From the NCBI GenBank assembly GCA_930633525.1, contig CAKNFP010000001.1:784001-848000 (forward strand): 64,000 bases of DNA, in the 5' to 3' direction. The DNA comes from Hyphomicrobiales bacterium (GTDB lineage Bacteria > Pseudomonadota > Alphaproteobacteria > Rhizobiales > Beijerinckiaceae). The notes under the pieces are model-generated. The model ran no database searches. It was not told the origin of the DNA and saw only the letters and a list, made by a program, of their open reading frames with translations. Made by a program: the position numbers and the translations under genes. This document shows, piece after piece, positions 52,940-62,927 of the stretch (position 1 is its first letter; the number at the start of each line of letters is the position of its first letter).

Positions 52940-53472
52940 GCAAATCAAATCGCCGGCCGCGCCGCGCCATATGTGAACAAGTCGTTAACTATCCGTACCA
53001 CCGGCATTATTAACGATGTGGCAAGTTTGCATCGTGTCGCCAGCGCGGATGCTTATGGCTCGAATTGCATCTCCTGCGGCGCAAACTGCCACGCTGATGC
53101 TGTGTGCAATAGACCAAGGTGAGGCCATAGCGATCGTGACGTGACAGATTTTCGTCCGACGCGTGTATGTGAGCAATTCCAGGTCAAGTAGAATAGAAGT
53201 CCGCTTTGGAATTGCGGTCTCATCTCACCAGATGTTCCCCTGTCAAGCGCGGTGTCTCGCCATGTCGAGACGCGGCGTGAATCAATGGCGCCGGTGTGTA
53301 TCCGCGGTGTATCCAAGCGGAATCATGCCCGCGAAGTGCTGCGACGTTGCCGCCGCGTGGTGACGTGACGTTTGCGCGTTGTGTTCCCGAAGGAATGACT
53401 GAAAACCATGCGATGCCGGCGGCGTCGCTGTGATTGATTGCGCGAATTTTCGAGAATAACAGGAGATTTTCA
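52940..53472. other. 533-base region upstream of the adhesin gene
   Basis: No gene is supported. The region is lower in GC than its neighbours and should carry the adhesin promoter and a long leader. The only firm element is AGGAG at 53461-53465, the ribosome site of the adhesin GTG start. No terminator-like hairpin is evident after the kinase gene. Confidence 0.45.
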
Positions 53473-56400
53473 GTGGCAGCCATTGCAGAGACAAAATTGG
53501 CGCGGCCGGGCAAGACGAAGCCAGCGCAAGCCGACATCGGTGAAAAGAAGAGGCGTCCCAAGTCGCTACGCTATGCTGCGGCTGTACTTGGCGGCGTGAG
53601 CGTGGTGTCTTTGGCCTGTGCGCTGACGGCGACGGCGGCGAAGGCGCAAAGCCCACTTGTGGACGTCACAGGTAAGGACAAAAACGGTGATAACGTCACG
53701 ATTACCGTGACCGATAAAACAAACGGCTCAAAACTCGACAACGCAAATATCAAAGGCGATGGAACAGCACTCTCTTACACAGGTTCGCTCACGCTGACCA
53801 ACACCGGATCTGCCAATCTGAGTGTGGATGGTACATCGACGCTCAAGACATCCACAATCGACACATCCAAAATCTCGAATTCGGAAATTGTGGGAACAAA
53901 TACTGGAAAATTGAATCTGGACGGGGAATCGTCCCTGACGAAAGCAACCGTCAAGAACTCAACCGTTCAGGATGCGACGATCACCGGAACGGGTAGCGCG
54001 ACGCTTAATCTGGACGGGACGTCATCGCTGAAGTCAGCGATTGTCGAGAGTGCGACCCTGAAGAACGCGGCCATCACAGGTCAGACGGGTTCAACGCTCG
54101 CTTTGGAAGGCTCGTCGAGCCTGAAGAATGCTACGGTCGATGCGTCGAGCATCACACAATCAACGGTGTCTGGTTCGAAGGTGACGAATGTTGAGGTCAC
54201 GGATGGCACCGTGTCTCAGGCAGTTGGCCTGAAGCTGGTTGGCAACACGAACGTCCTGAATAATGCTAGTTTGAAAGACGCTACAGTCACCAATCTCACG
54301 GCGACGGACTCTACGATCACGGACTCGACAGTGACCTCCGTCCAGGTTATCGGTTCGAGCCTGACGGCGAAGATCAATGTCACCGGTGAGAACATCCTCA
54401 CCACGTCCGACATCGACAACGTGAAGGTTAAAACCACGACCGGTAACGGCCTTGTCGTATCGCCGAACACCGGGTCAAGCACGGCGGGCGCGGGCGCGGT
54501 CGCTGTCGGTATCGACACCAATGCCAGCGGTCCGGCGAGCGTCGCCATCGGCCAGTCGGCGAGCGCTACCGGCACGAATACAGTGGCCATCGGCCATTCG
54601 GCGAAGGCTGACGCCGAAGGTGCTACGGCGATAGGCAATGCCTCGGCGTCCCAACTCAATTCGAGCGCGTTCGGCAACCAGGCCAGCGCGACCGGCCAGC
54701 GCGCGGTCGCCCTGGGCTTTCAAGCAACTGCTGACAAATCTGATGGCACGGCGCTCGGTCCGAGTGCGCAGGCGACCGGCGCTAGTGCAACGGCCGTTGG
54801 CGCAAACGCCAGCGCCTCGGGTGACAACGCGTCAGCCTTTGGCTTGAGCGCAAAGGCCGTCGGCTCTTCGTCCCTCGCTCTCGGCCAGGCGGCTGAGGCG
54901 AACGGTGCGGGCGCCGCGGCAATCGGCTCCGGAGCCAAGGCATCCCTCGATGGCGGTATCGCTTTTGGTCAGAGTGCCTCGTCATCGGCGAAGAATGCGG
55001 TCGCTATCGGCAGTTCGGCCGCCGCGTCTGTCGAGGACGGTGTTGCGATCGGCCGGCAGAGCAAAGCCGCCGGCAAGGGCGCCATCGCGCTCGGCGCCGG
55101 CGTGAATGCGGCGTCGGAGGGCGCTGTCGGCATCGGCATGAATGCAGGCGGCACGGCCGGCGGCGGCCAGAACAGCGTGGTTATCGGCGCCAATGCTGGT
55201 ACGACGTCGGCTGAGGCCAACGCGGTCATCATCGGTGCGAACACGTCTGGCAAGGCCAACGCTGTTGCCCTGGGCCTCGCGGCGACCGTCAATGCCAATT
55301 CCGGTGTGGGTATTGGTGACGGCGCCAACGTCGATGGTGCGGCCACCAAGGGCGTGGCGATCGGCGCGGGAGCGAGCGTGTCAGGGATCAACGCGGTGGC
55401 CATCGGCGCAGGGTCGACTGCCGGCGAGAACGACACCGTGTCCGTCGGCACGATCACGCAGCGCCGCAAGGTCGTCAATGTGGCTGAAGGCACGAATGAT
55501 TACGATGCCGTCAACTTCAAACAGTTGAAGGTCGAGCAGACACGTATCGATACGCTGACGACCGACCTCGGTACGGTTACGAACAACTTCAATACACTTG
55601 ACGGCAACGCCTTGAAGTATGTCGGTGGCTCATACTCCGCGGTGCGCGGAGGTGCCAACACACGCATCTCCGGAGTGGCGGATCCGACGGACGATTACGA
55701 CGCGACGAACAGGAAGTACGTCAATACCTATGTTGATGGCAAGGTGAGCGGTATTAATGCGGATGTCAGCAATGCGCTTAAATACGATCCGCAAACGGGC
55801 GTCTACAATGCGGCACGCACCGGCATAGGCGGCAATGGCAATCCGCAGAACGTGAAGATCACCGGTGTAAAGGATGGCGATGTCAACGCAACCAGCACCG
55901 ATGCCATTAATGGATCACAGTTGAATACTGTGATTGGCCGGATTGATGGTTTGGATACAAGCGTTGGCAATACGATCAAATACGATGAAAATCACGCGAG
56001 TGGTGCCGCTTATTCAGCCGCCAGAAACGGCGCGGCCGCACGAATCACGGATGTCGCCGACGCAAAGGTGAGTTCTGATGCGGTCAATAAGGGGCAGTTC
56101 GACGGCAAGGTTGCCGAGCTTCAAGAGTCAATAAATGGTGCTGTGCAGGGCCTTCCTCCTTCTGGTGGCATTACTGGTCTCGACTCCTTTGGCATTGGTC
56201 CGGGGACGAAGACAACGGGGCAATACAGTACAGTCTTTGGCAATAATGCTCAGACGCTTGCCGACAATGCAACAGCCATCGGCTCCCACGCCAAGGTGAC
56301 TGAAAGCGGCAAGAACAGCGTTGCGCTCGGTGCCAAGTCGGTCGCGGACCAGGAGAACACGGTCTCCGTCGGTGACGCGGCAAGCGGTATGCTTCGCCGC

Positions 56401-57183
56401 ATCACCAATGTGGCCGAAGGTATCGATCAGAACGACGTTGTCACGGTCAAGCAGTTGACGGCGGCCCTTGGCGGCGGCGATGGCGGCGCGACATCGACAG
56501 TCGTGGCGGGCCGTACCTCCGGGCAGCAGTCGGTGGCTGTGGGCGGCAACTCCAATGCTGGGGCATCCTACGCAACGGCGGTCGGCGCCAGCGCGCAGGC
56601 GATGGGTGAGGGGGCGACGGCCTTCGGTGCGGGCGCCCAGGCCATGGGCTCGGGCGGCACGGCGATCGGCCGCAACGCCTTCGCGGCAGGCCCGAACGAC
56701 ACGGCGCTTGGCAACAACGCCAGGGTCGAGGCCGACAATTCGACGGCTCTTGGCGCCAACTCGCTGGTGAGGGCCAATGCCACGAACGCGGTCGCCCTCG
56801 GCGCCGGTTCGGTGGCGGACGCCCCGAATACCGTGTCCGTCGGCGCGCCGGGCGCGGAACGCCGTATCACCAATGTGGCCCCTGGTGTTCTGGCGACCGA
56901 TGCCGTGAACGTCGGCCAGTTGTACAGCGAGACGCGGACCATCCAGAAGGAGGCTCGGCGCGGTATCGCGGCGACCGCCGCCCTGGCTCCGGCGCTGACC
57001 CCATCCGCTCCTGGAAAGACGACGGTCTCGGCCTCCACGGGCTTCTACCGGAGCGAGTTCGGCTTCGGCGTCAGCGTCGCCCATCGCCTCGACACGGCGG
57101 TGCCTGTCATGATCCACGCCGGCTACGCCAATGGCGGCGGCAAGGAGCATGTCGGCCGTGTCGGTGTGGCCATGGAGTTCTAA
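53473..57183 (+). CDS. Trimeric autotransporter adhesin (YadA/Hia type)
   Basis: The 1236-residue protein starts at GTG 53473 with AGGAG seven bases upstream; the frame opens earlier at a TTG. A long signal has a basic arm (KKRRPKSLRYAAAVLGGVSV) and is cut near AKA-QS at residue 58. Residues 115-238 are four 31-residue repeats. Residues 335-665 are YadA-like head repeats (SVAIGQSASATGTNTVAIGH). Three necks occur: VVNVAEGTNDYDAVNFKQL near 666, RITNVAEGIDQNDVVTVKQL near 976 and RITNVAPGVLATDAVNVGQL near 1130. The last 80 residues form the YadA anchor barrel (GIAATAALAPALTP...VGVAMEF). It forms a trimer on the cell surface that binds host, surface or other cells. Confidence 0.95.
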   Translation: MAAIAETKLARPGKTKPAQADIGEKKRRPKSLRYAAAVLGGVSVVSLACALTATAAKAQSPLVDVTGKDKNGDNVTITVTDKTNGSKLDNANIKGDGTALSYTGSLTLTNTGSANLSVDGTSTLKTSTIDTSKISNSEIVGTNTGKLNLDGESSLTKATVKNSTVQDATITGTGSATLNLDGTSSLKSAIVESATLKNAAITGQTGSTLALEGSSSLKNATVDASSITQSTVSGSKVTNVEVTDGTVSQAVGLKLVGNTNVLNNASLKDATVTNLTATDSTITDSTVTSVQVIGSSLTAKINVTGENILTTSDIDNVKVKTTTGNGLVVSPNTGSSTAGAGAVAVGIDTNASGPASVAIGQSASATGTNTVAIGHSAKADAEGATAIGNASASQLNSSAFGNQASATGQRAVALGFQATADKSDGTALGPSAQATGASATAVGANASASGDNASAFGLSAKAVGSSSLALGQAAEANGAGAAAIGSGAKASLDGGIAFGQSASSSAKNAVAIGSSAAASVEDGVAIGRQSKAAGKGAIALGAGVNAASEGAVGIGMNAGGTAGGGQNSVVIGANAGTTSAEANAVIIGANTSGKANAVALGLAATVNANSGVGIGDGANVDGAATKGVAIGAGASVSGINAVAIGAGSTAGENDTVSVGTITQRRKVVNVAEGTNDYDAVNFKQLKVEQTRIDTLTTDLGTVTNNFNTLDGNALKYVGGSYSAVRGGANTRISGVADPTDDYDATNRKYVNTYVDGKVSGINADVSNALKYDPQTGVYNAARTGIGGNGNPQNVKITGVKDGDVNATSTDAINGSQLNTVIGRIDGLDTSVGNTIKYDENHASGAAYSAARNGAAARITDVADAKVSSDAVNKGQFDGKVAELQESINGAVQGLPPSGGITGLDSFGIGPGTKTTGQYSTVFGNNAQTLADNATAIGSHAKVTESGKNSVALGAKSVADQENTVSVGDAASGMLRRITNVAEGIDQNDVVTVKQLTAALGGGDGGATSTVVAGRTSGQQSVAVGGNSNAGASYATAVGASAQAMGEGATAFGAGAQAMGSGGTAIGRNAFAAGPNDTALGNNARVEADNSTALGANSLVRANATNAVALGAGSVADAPNTVSVGAPGAERRITNVAPGVLATDAVNVGQLYSETRTIQKEARRGIAATAALAPALTPSAPGKTTVSASTGFYRSEFGFGVSVAHRLDTAVPVMIHAGYANGGGKEHVGRVGVAMEF
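53815..54186 (+). repeat. Four 93-base repeats in the adhesin N-terminal region
   Basis: Units 53815-53907, 53908-54000, 54001-54093 and 54094-54186 each encode 31 residues with the pattern xLxLDGxSSLKxATVxxSTL then xNATITGxxxS. The codons differ, so the repeats are not recent copies, but unit length is exact. The pattern of Leu/Val/Ile every second or fifth residue suggests a beta-helix. Confidence 0.85.
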
Positions 57184-57195
57184 GTCACAAATACA

Positions 57196-57287
57196 GGCAT
57201 GGCCGCTCCGGCGGCCATGCCAGCGAGACCCTTGTTTTGGCGCTACGAAAACAACTTGAGCCGCGGCCGCGAGGCCCGGCTTTTTTT
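57196..57287 (+). terminator. Two hairpins after the adhesin gene
   Basis: GGCATGGCCGC (57196-57206) pairs exactly with GCGGCCATGCC (57211-57221) around TCCG. A second weaker hairpin, AGCCG...CGGCT (57259-57281), is followed by TTTTTTT (57281-57287). Together they should end the adhesin transcript. Confidence 0.75.
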
Positions 57288-57559
57288 CATTTGGCATGAC
57301 TTACGGGGCATGACGGGCGGCGAAAATGATGAGGGCGACCATCCCGGTGGGATGACCGCCCTCTTTTATCTGAAGCGTTGGCCGCTTCCCCTCAGATCTC
57401 TCTCATATCGAATGCAATCAGCGTGCCAACTCGGAAACACGCGGGGATCCGGGTATTCGCGCGTCGCTGCGCAAGCGGCGGCGTCCATCATGCCGCTTCA
57501 ATGGGCAGTTGATGCCTGCTTTTTTCGCGCAGCCGCCCCTGACGACGAGGAGCCGGCCC
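57288..57559. other. Gap between adhesin terminators and the LysR gene
   Basis: No gene is supported. Open frames on the leftward strand here are extensions of the neighbouring LysR gene in other frames. No recognised signal. Confidence 0.4.
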
Positions 57560-58477
57560 TCAGCGTGAGAGCCCGTGGTCCCAATAGGGCGTCGGGGCGT
57601 AGAGTTCGCCGAGATAGTCGATGAAGGCGCGGACCTTCTGCTCGAGATGCCTGCGGCTTGGATAGACCGCGTAGACGGCGACGCGGTGCGAGCCGCCATA
57701 ATCGGGCAGCACGGCCTGGAGCTGGCCAGCCTGCAGTTCCGGCCCGATATCCCATGTCGAGCGCAGCGCGATGCCGATGCCGGCGAGCACGGCTTCCCGC
57801 ACAACTTCGCTGGAATTGGTACGCAGCGGCGCGGATATAGGGACCGTCACCGGTCCATCCGGCCCAGCAAGCCGCCAGTGGTCGGCGTTGTGCACGAGCA
57901 AGGTGTGACGGACGAGGTCGGCGGGGCTCTGCGGCTCGCCGTGCCGGGCGAGGTAGGCGGGCGTCGCGCAGAGCACGCGGTTATTGGGCGCGAGCCGCTT
58001 CGCGACCAGGCTTGAATCGGCGAGATCGGCGATGCGGATGGCGACGTCGAAGCCTTCGCCGACCACATCGACGAAGCTGTCCGAGAGGTCGAGGTCGACA
58101 GTCACGGCGGTGTAACGGTCGAGGAAAGCCTTGAGATGGGGGGCGATATGCAAACGGCCGAACGAGGTCGGCGCTGATACCCTCAGGACACCACGCGCCA
58201 CGCTGCTGCCCCGCGCCACCCAGGCTTCCGCCTCCTCGATGCTGGCGAGGATGGACACGACACGCTCGTAGAAGCCCTGGCCGGCCTCGGTCAGGCTGAT
58301 CTGCCGGGTCGTCCGCTGCAGCAGCCTGACGCCCAGCCTCTCCTCGAGCCTGCGGATGCGCTTGGAGACGACCGCGGCGGAGAAACCGAGCTCGCGGCCA
58401 GCCGCCGACATGCCCTTGGCGGCCACGACACGGGCGAAAATATCGAGATCCCCTAGCTGATCCATGGCCTGCGACAT
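57560..58477 (-). CDS. LysR-family transcriptional regulator
   Basis: The product has about 305 residues with the LysR winged helix (DIFARVVAAKGMSAAGRELG and FSAAVVSKRIRRLEERLGVR, residues 8-60) and a co-inducer domain with the AaeR-like pattern (GVLRVSAPTSFGRLHIAPHL, VDLDLSDSFVDVVGEGFDVA). ATG 58477 lies inside a perfect dyad; ATG 58468 would be an alternative and leave the dyad in the leader. It is divergent from glcDEF and is likely to control it and itself. Confidence 0.92.
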   Translation of the reverse strand: MSQAMDQLGDLDIFARVVAAKGMSAAGRELGFSAAVVSKRIRRLEERLGVRLLQRTTRQISLTEAGQGFYERVVSILASIEEAEAWVARGSSVARGVLRVSAPTSFGRLHIAPHLKAFLDRYTAVTVDLDLSDSFVDVVGEGFDVAIRIADLADSSLVAKRLAPNNRVLCATPAYLARHGEPQSPADLVRHTLLVHNADHWRLAGPDGPVTVPISAPLRTNSSEVVREAVLAGIGIALRSTWDIGPELQAGQLQAVLPDYGGSHRVAVYAVYPSRRHLEQKVRAFIDYLGELYAPTPYWDHGLSR

Positions 58478-58500
58478 TATTTCCAAAAGAGAAATAATGT
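58474..58500. promoter_or_regulatory. Perfect dyad ACATTATTTC-N7-GAAATAATGT between LysR and glcD
   Basis: Ten-base half-sites are exact complements with a seven-base spacer. The dyad overlaps the proposed LysR start codon and lies 120 bases before glcD. It is the best candidate operator for this LysR protein and would let it control its own gene directly. Confidence 0.7.
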
Positions 58501-58619
58501 CGTCTTGATTATGTGCCCTGTCAAAGGCTTTCGAATAGGCTAGAGTTGTTCAATAGTCAGGGGATTGCAGCCCGGCCAGGAGTCAGAATGGCTGGGAGAT
58601 CTCGATTCGGGAGGGTTTC

Positions 58620-60095
58620 ATGACGTCGATAGCATTTCCCGTCCCCGATTCCGCGATTTTGGCCCGTCGCGACGCGATCATCGCGGGGCTTGCGGCTCTG
58701 GTGCCTGCGCAAAGCCTGATCACCAGCGAGGACGAGCGGCGCGCATTCGAGACGGATGCGCTCACCGCCTATCGCCGGATGCCCCTGGCGGTGGTGCTCC
58801 CGACGTCGACGGCGGAGGTGGCGGCGGTGCTCGCCTTCTGTCATCGCGAGGGCGTGAAGGTGGTGCCGCGGGGCGCCGGCACCTCGCTGGCGGGCGGCGC
58901 GATTCCGCAGGAGGATGCGATCGTGCTCGGCACCTCCAAGCTGAGCCAGGTGCTTGTTATCGACTATGCCGATCGCACGGCGCGCGTGCAGGCGGGCATC
59001 ACCAATCTCGCCATCAGCCAGGCGGTGTCTCCGGAAGGCTTCTTCTACGCCCCGGACCCGTCGAGCCAGCTCGCCTGCACCATCGCGGGCAACATCGCGA
59101 TGAATTCGGGCGGCGCCCACTGCCTGAAATATGGCGTCACCACCAATAACCTCATCGGCGTCACCATGGTTCTGCTGGACGGCACCGTGGTCGAGATCGG
59201 TGGCGATGCCCTGGACAGTCCGGGCTATGATCTGCTTGGCCTCATCACTGGGTCCGAAGGCCAGCTCGGTGTCTTCACCGAAGCGACGGTGCGTATCCTC
59301 CGTCAGGCGGAGGGCGCGCGGCCCGTGCTGTTCGGCTTCGCATCCAATGAACTCGCCGGCGAATGCGTGGCGGCGCTGATTGGCGCCGGCATCATTCCCG
59401 TTGCGCTGGAATTCATGGACAAGCCCGCCATCACCATCTGCGAAGCCTTCGCCCATGCGGGCTATCCGCTTGATGTCGAGGCCATGCTGATCGTCGAGGT
59501 GGAGGGCTCGGACGAGGAGATCGACGACGCCCTCGCACGGATCTGCGCGATCGCCGACCGCTTTTCGCCCATGACCGTCAAGGTTTCGCAATCGGAAGCG
59601 GAAAGCGCGGCCATCTGGAAGGGGCGCAAATCCGCCTTCGGCGCCATGGGGCGGATCGCCGATTATCTCTGCATGGATGGCACCATTCCGACGGGGCAAC
59701 TGCCGCTGGTGCTGCGCCGGATCACCGAGATCTGCGAGAGCCATGGGCTCAAGGTGGCGAATATCTTCCATGCGGGCGATGGCAACCTGCATCCGCTCGT
59801 TCTCTACGACATCAACAAACCCGGCGAGCTGGAGAAGGCCGAGCAGGCAGGAGCCGAGATTCTCAAGCTCTGCGTGGAAGTGGGCGGGTGCCTCACCGGA
59901 GAGCATGGCGTCGGCATCGAGAAGCGCGACCTGATGACCGAACAATACAATTCCGTCGACCTCGCCCAGCAAATGCGGATACGCGCGGTCTTTGACCCGG
60001 CCTGGCTTCTCAACCCGGCCAAAGTCTTTCCGCTGGAGGGGCGCGATCCGCCTCAAGGCTGGGTGCACATAGCCGGCAAGGCGGTCGCTGCGTGA
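58620..60095 (+). CDS. glcD: Glycolate oxidase FAD-binding subunit GlcD
   Basis: GlcD carries FAD and oxidises glycolate (or D-lactate in relatives) to glyoxylate together with GlcE and GlcF. The 491-residue protein has an N-terminal FAD-binding domain (VVPRGAGTSLAGGAIP near residue 80, IAGNIAMNSGGAHCLKYGVT near 157, GSEGQLGVFTEATVRIL near 210) and a C-terminal domain ending with EHGVGIEKRDLM near residue 435. Start ATG 58620 is preceded by GGGAGGG. It overlaps glcE by four bases. LysR-controlled. Confidence 0.95.
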   Translation: MTSIAFPVPDSAILARRDAIIAGLAALVPAQSLITSEDERRAFETDALTAYRRMPLAVVLPTSTAEVAAVLAFCHREGVKVVPRGAGTSLAGGAIPQEDAIVLGTSKLSQVLVIDYADRTARVQAGITNLAISQAVSPEGFFYAPDPSSQLACTIAGNIAMNSGGAHCLKYGVTTNNLIGVTMVLLDGTVVEIGGDALDSPGYDLLGLITGSEGQLGVFTEATVRILRQAEGARPVLFGFASNELAGECVAALIGAGIIPVALEFMDKPAITICEAFAHAGYPLDVEAMLIVEVEGSDEEIDDALARICAIADRFSPMTVKVSQSEAESAAIWKGRKSAFGAMGRIADYLCMDGTIPTGQLPLVLRRITEICESHGLKVANIFHAGDGNLHPLVLYDINKPGELEKAEQAGAEILKLCVEVGGCLTGEHGVGIEKRDLMTEQYNSVDLAQQMRIRAVFDPAWLLNPAKVFPLEGRDPPQGWVHIAGKAVAA

Positions 60096-61276
60096 TGACG
60101 ACACATGTTCCGCAGAGTGAGCAGGAGGCTGCCGCCGTCATTGCCGCGGCATCGGGGCAGCGGACCAATCTTGGCGTTTTGGGTGCTGGCACGAAGGCGG
60201 GCGTCGGCCGCGCCGTCGCCCGCAGCGACAGCCTCTCGTCGGCGGGGCTCGCCGGGATCACGCTTTGTGAGCCGGCAGAACTGGTGATCGGCGCGCGCGC
60301 CGGCACGCCGCTCGCCGAGGTGGAGCGGACACTGGCCGGCAACGGGCAGGAATTGTCTTTCGAGCCGCCGGATCTGCGGGCTCTGCTGGGCATCGCTGGT
60401 GAGCCGACCATCGGCGGGCTCGCCGCCGCCAATCTGTCCGGCCCCCGACGCATCATGGCCGGTGCATGCCGCGACAGCCTCATCGGTGTGCGTGCCGTCA
60501 ACGGGCGCGGCGAGATCGTGAAATCCGGCGGCCGTGTCATGAAGAACGTGACCGGCCTCGATCTCGTCAAGCTGCTCGCGGGGAGCTGGGGGACGCTGGC
60601 CTTCCTCACCGAGGTCACTTTCAAGGTGCTGCCGCAGCCTGAACGCCGCGCGACGCTGGTGCTGCATGGCCTGGATGACAAGCGCGCCATTGCGGCCTTG
60701 TCGGCAGGACTTGGCTCGCCTTTCGAGGTGAGTGGCGCGGCGCATTTGCCGGCCATGGACGGCAAGGACGCACGCACGCTGTTGCGCACCGAAGGCTTCG
60801 CCTTCTCAGTGGACTACCGCCTGAAATCGTTGCAGGCACTGCTTTCGTCTTTTGGTGATGGGGAGATCCTGGACGATGTCGACGGCGCCGCGCTCTGGCG
60901 GGATGTGCGCGATGTCGCGCATTTCATGCGGGATGGCGATGCGGTGTGGCGCATTTCGTCTGCGCCATCCCGCGGGGCGGATATCACGTCAGCCTTGTCC
61001 ACAGCGCTCGATTGCCGCTTCATCTATGATTGGGGCGGCGGGCTCATCTGGCTCAGTGTGCCGGCGGAGGGTGACGCAGGCGCGTCGGTCGTCCGCGCGA
61101 TCGTCACGAGGATAGGTGACCACGCGACGTTGTTCCGCGCCCCGGCGGCGATCCGCGCCAATGTGGCGGTGTTCCACCCGATCGCGGCGCCGTTGATGCG
61201 GTTGAGCAAGGACATCAAGCGCGCCTTCGATCCCGAGGGGGTCTTTGAGCCCGGCCGTATGTACGACGGCGTTTGA
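60092..61276 (+). CDS. glcE: Glycolate oxidase subunit GlcE
   Basis: The 394-residue protein is a second FAD-type subunit with the short domain pattern LGVLGAGTKAGVGRAVA near residue 30, LLGIAGEPTIGGLAAANLSG near 100 and KSGGRVMKNVTGLDLVKLLA near 145. It overlaps glcD by four bases, and its GTG start may equally be the next ATG. Its C-terminus runs up to the glcF leader. It joins GlcD and GlcF in a membrane-linked complex. Length is typical. Confidence 0.94.
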   Translation: MMTTHVPQSEQEAAAVIAAASGQRTNLGVLGAGTKAGVGRAVARSDSLSSAGLAGITLCEPAELVIGARAGTPLAEVERTLAGNGQELSFEPPDLRALLGIAGEPTIGGLAAANLSGPRRIMAGACRDSLIGVRAVNGRGEIVKSGGRVMKNVTGLDLVKLLAGSWGTLAFLTEVTFKVLPQPERRATLVLHGLDDKRAIAALSAGLGSPFEVSGAAHLPAMDGKDARTLLRTEGFAFSVDYRLKSLQALLSSFGDGEILDDVDGAALWRDVRDVAHFMRDGDAVWRISSAPSRGADITSALSTALDCRFIYDWGGGLIWLSVPAEGDAGASVVRAIVTRIGDHATLFRAPAAIRANVAVFHPIAAPLMRLSKDIKRAFDPEGVFEPGRMYDGV

Positions 61277-61316
61277 CGGGCTCGCCAGCCGATACCCAAA
61301 TAGAGCAGAGACTGCG

Positions 61317-62651
61317 ATGCAGACGAACTTCAGGCCCGAGCAGTTGATCGATCCGCAGATGCGGGAATCTGAATCGATTTTGCGGACCTGTGTCCATTGC
61401 GGATTTTGTACGGCGACCTGTCCGACCTATCTTCTGCTTGGCGATGAACTCGATAGCCCGCGTGGGCGCATCTACCTCGTCAAGGATATGCTTGAATCAG
61501 GCAAGCCGGCGACGCCGGAGGTGGTCACGCATATCGATCGCTGTCTCTCCTGTCTGTCTTGCATGACGACCTGCCCGTCGGGCGTCAATTATATGCATCT
61601 CGTGGACCATGCCCGCGCGCATATCGAGGAGACATACCGGCGCCCGTGGCACGACCGGTTGCTGCGTAGCGTTCTGGCGCAGGTGCTTCCATACCCCGGT
61701 CGTTTCCGGCTGGCGCTGGCGGCGGCACGCCTGGGCAAGCCCTTCGCGGGCCTTCTCGGCAAGCTGCCGAAGGTCGGCATGCGCCTCTCCGCCATGCTCG
61801 CGCTGGCGCCAAGCCATCTGCCGCCTCGCGCGGTGGAAACCGGGCCGCGCGTTATTCCGGCCGTGGGGCCGCGACGCGGGCGCGTGGCGCTACTTTCCGG
61901 CTGTGCGCAGCCGGTGCTCAACCCGGACATCAATGCGGCAACCATCCGGCTGCTTACGCGCAACGGGATCGAGGTGGTCCTTGCCGCCGGCGAGGGATGT
62001 TGCGGGGCGCTCGTGCACCACATGGGGCGTGATGAGGCGAGCCATGTCTTCGCCAAGCGCAACATTGACGCCTGGACGCGCGAAATCGAGGGGCAGGGGC
62101 TCGATGCCATCGTCATCACAGCCTCCGGCTGTGGCACGACGATCAAGGACTATGGCTTCATGTTCCGCGAGGACGCCGCTTACAAGGACAAGGCGGCGCG
62201 CGTCGCCGCGCTCGCGAAGGATATCACCGAATATCTCACAACCCTCGACCTTGCCCGGGCCACGGCAGGTGAAGGTTATGTCGTAGCCTATCATTCGGCC
62301 TGTTCGATGCAGCACGGACAGCAAATCAAGGAAACGCCGAAAACATTGCTGAAGCGCGCTGGCTTTACGGTGAAGGACGTGCCGGAAGGGCATATCTGCT
62401 GTGGATCTGCTGGAACCTACAATCTTCTGCAGCCTGAGCTGTCTGGGCAACTTCGCAGCCGTAAGACATCCAATATCGCCCGCACGGGCGCGACAATCGT
62501 CGCGACGGGTAACATCGGGTGTCTGGAACAGCTCCGAAAGGGTTTCGCAGAGCGCAATTCTGATATGATTTTGCTGCATACCGTAGAGCTCCTTGATTGG
62601 GCGGACGGTGGCCCAATACCTGTCGCGTTGAAAACGCGCGCTGCCGGCTGA
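61317..62651 (+). CDS. glcF: Glycolate oxidase iron-sulfur subunit GlcF
   Basis: The 444-residue protein has two 4Fe-4S motifs at the start (CVHCGFCTATCP near residue 25 and CLSCLSCMTTCP near 76) and two CCG domains (EGCCGALVHH near 227 and HICCGSAGTYNL near 361) as in heterodisulfide-reductase-like subunits. It passes electrons from GlcD/GlcE to the quinone pool. The start at 61317 was chosen for the conserved MQTNF; its frame is open upstream into glcE. The operon ends with the terminator 62786-62821. Confidence 0.95.
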   Translation: MQTNFRPEQLIDPQMRESESILRTCVHCGFCTATCPTYLLLGDELDSPRGRIYLVKDMLESGKPATPEVVTHIDRCLSCLSCMTTCPSGVNYMHLVDHARAHIEETYRRPWHDRLLRSVLAQVLPYPGRFRLALAAARLGKPFAGLLGKLPKVGMRLSAMLALAPSHLPPRAVETGPRVIPAVGPRRGRVALLSGCAQPVLNPDINAATIRLLTRNGIEVVLAAGEGCCGALVHHMGRDEASHVFAKRNIDAWTREIEGQGLDAIVITASGCGTTIKDYGFMFREDAAYKDKAARVAALAKDITEYLTTLDLARATAGEGYVVAYHSACSMQHGQQIKETPKTLLKRAGFTVKDVPEGHICCGSAGTYNLLQPELSGQLRSRKTSNIARTGATIVATGNIGCLEQLRKGFAERNSDMILLHTVELLDWADGGPIPVALKTRAAG

Positions 62652-62785
62652 TCGCCCGGCCTCAAACAGAAAAAACATCGAGATATTACTGAATTACCTG
62701 CCGATTCGGTCGGCGGCTGATGAGTCACGCCGCGTGGAATCGGCCCCTCCATCTGCAAGCTTAACGGCAATCACAATTATGTGAT

Positions 62786-62821
62786 GACGCGAGCGCATTG
62801 CGCCCGCGAAGGCGTCTTTTT
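62786..62821 (+). terminator. Terminator after glcDEF
   Basis: GACGC (62786-62790) and GCGTC (62812-62816) enclose an inner GCGC-ATT-GCGC hairpin and are followed by five T residues (62817-62821). It lies 134 bases after the glcF stop. Confidence 0.7.
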
Positions 62822-62927
62822 CCCTTGCTAAAGTTGGTTGCAAAGAAAACTATTACGGAAGGTCTTGTCAATTCGGGAAAAATAGAGCGTTAATGATTTA
62901 TTAACCATATTCCCAAAGAGGCGGGCC

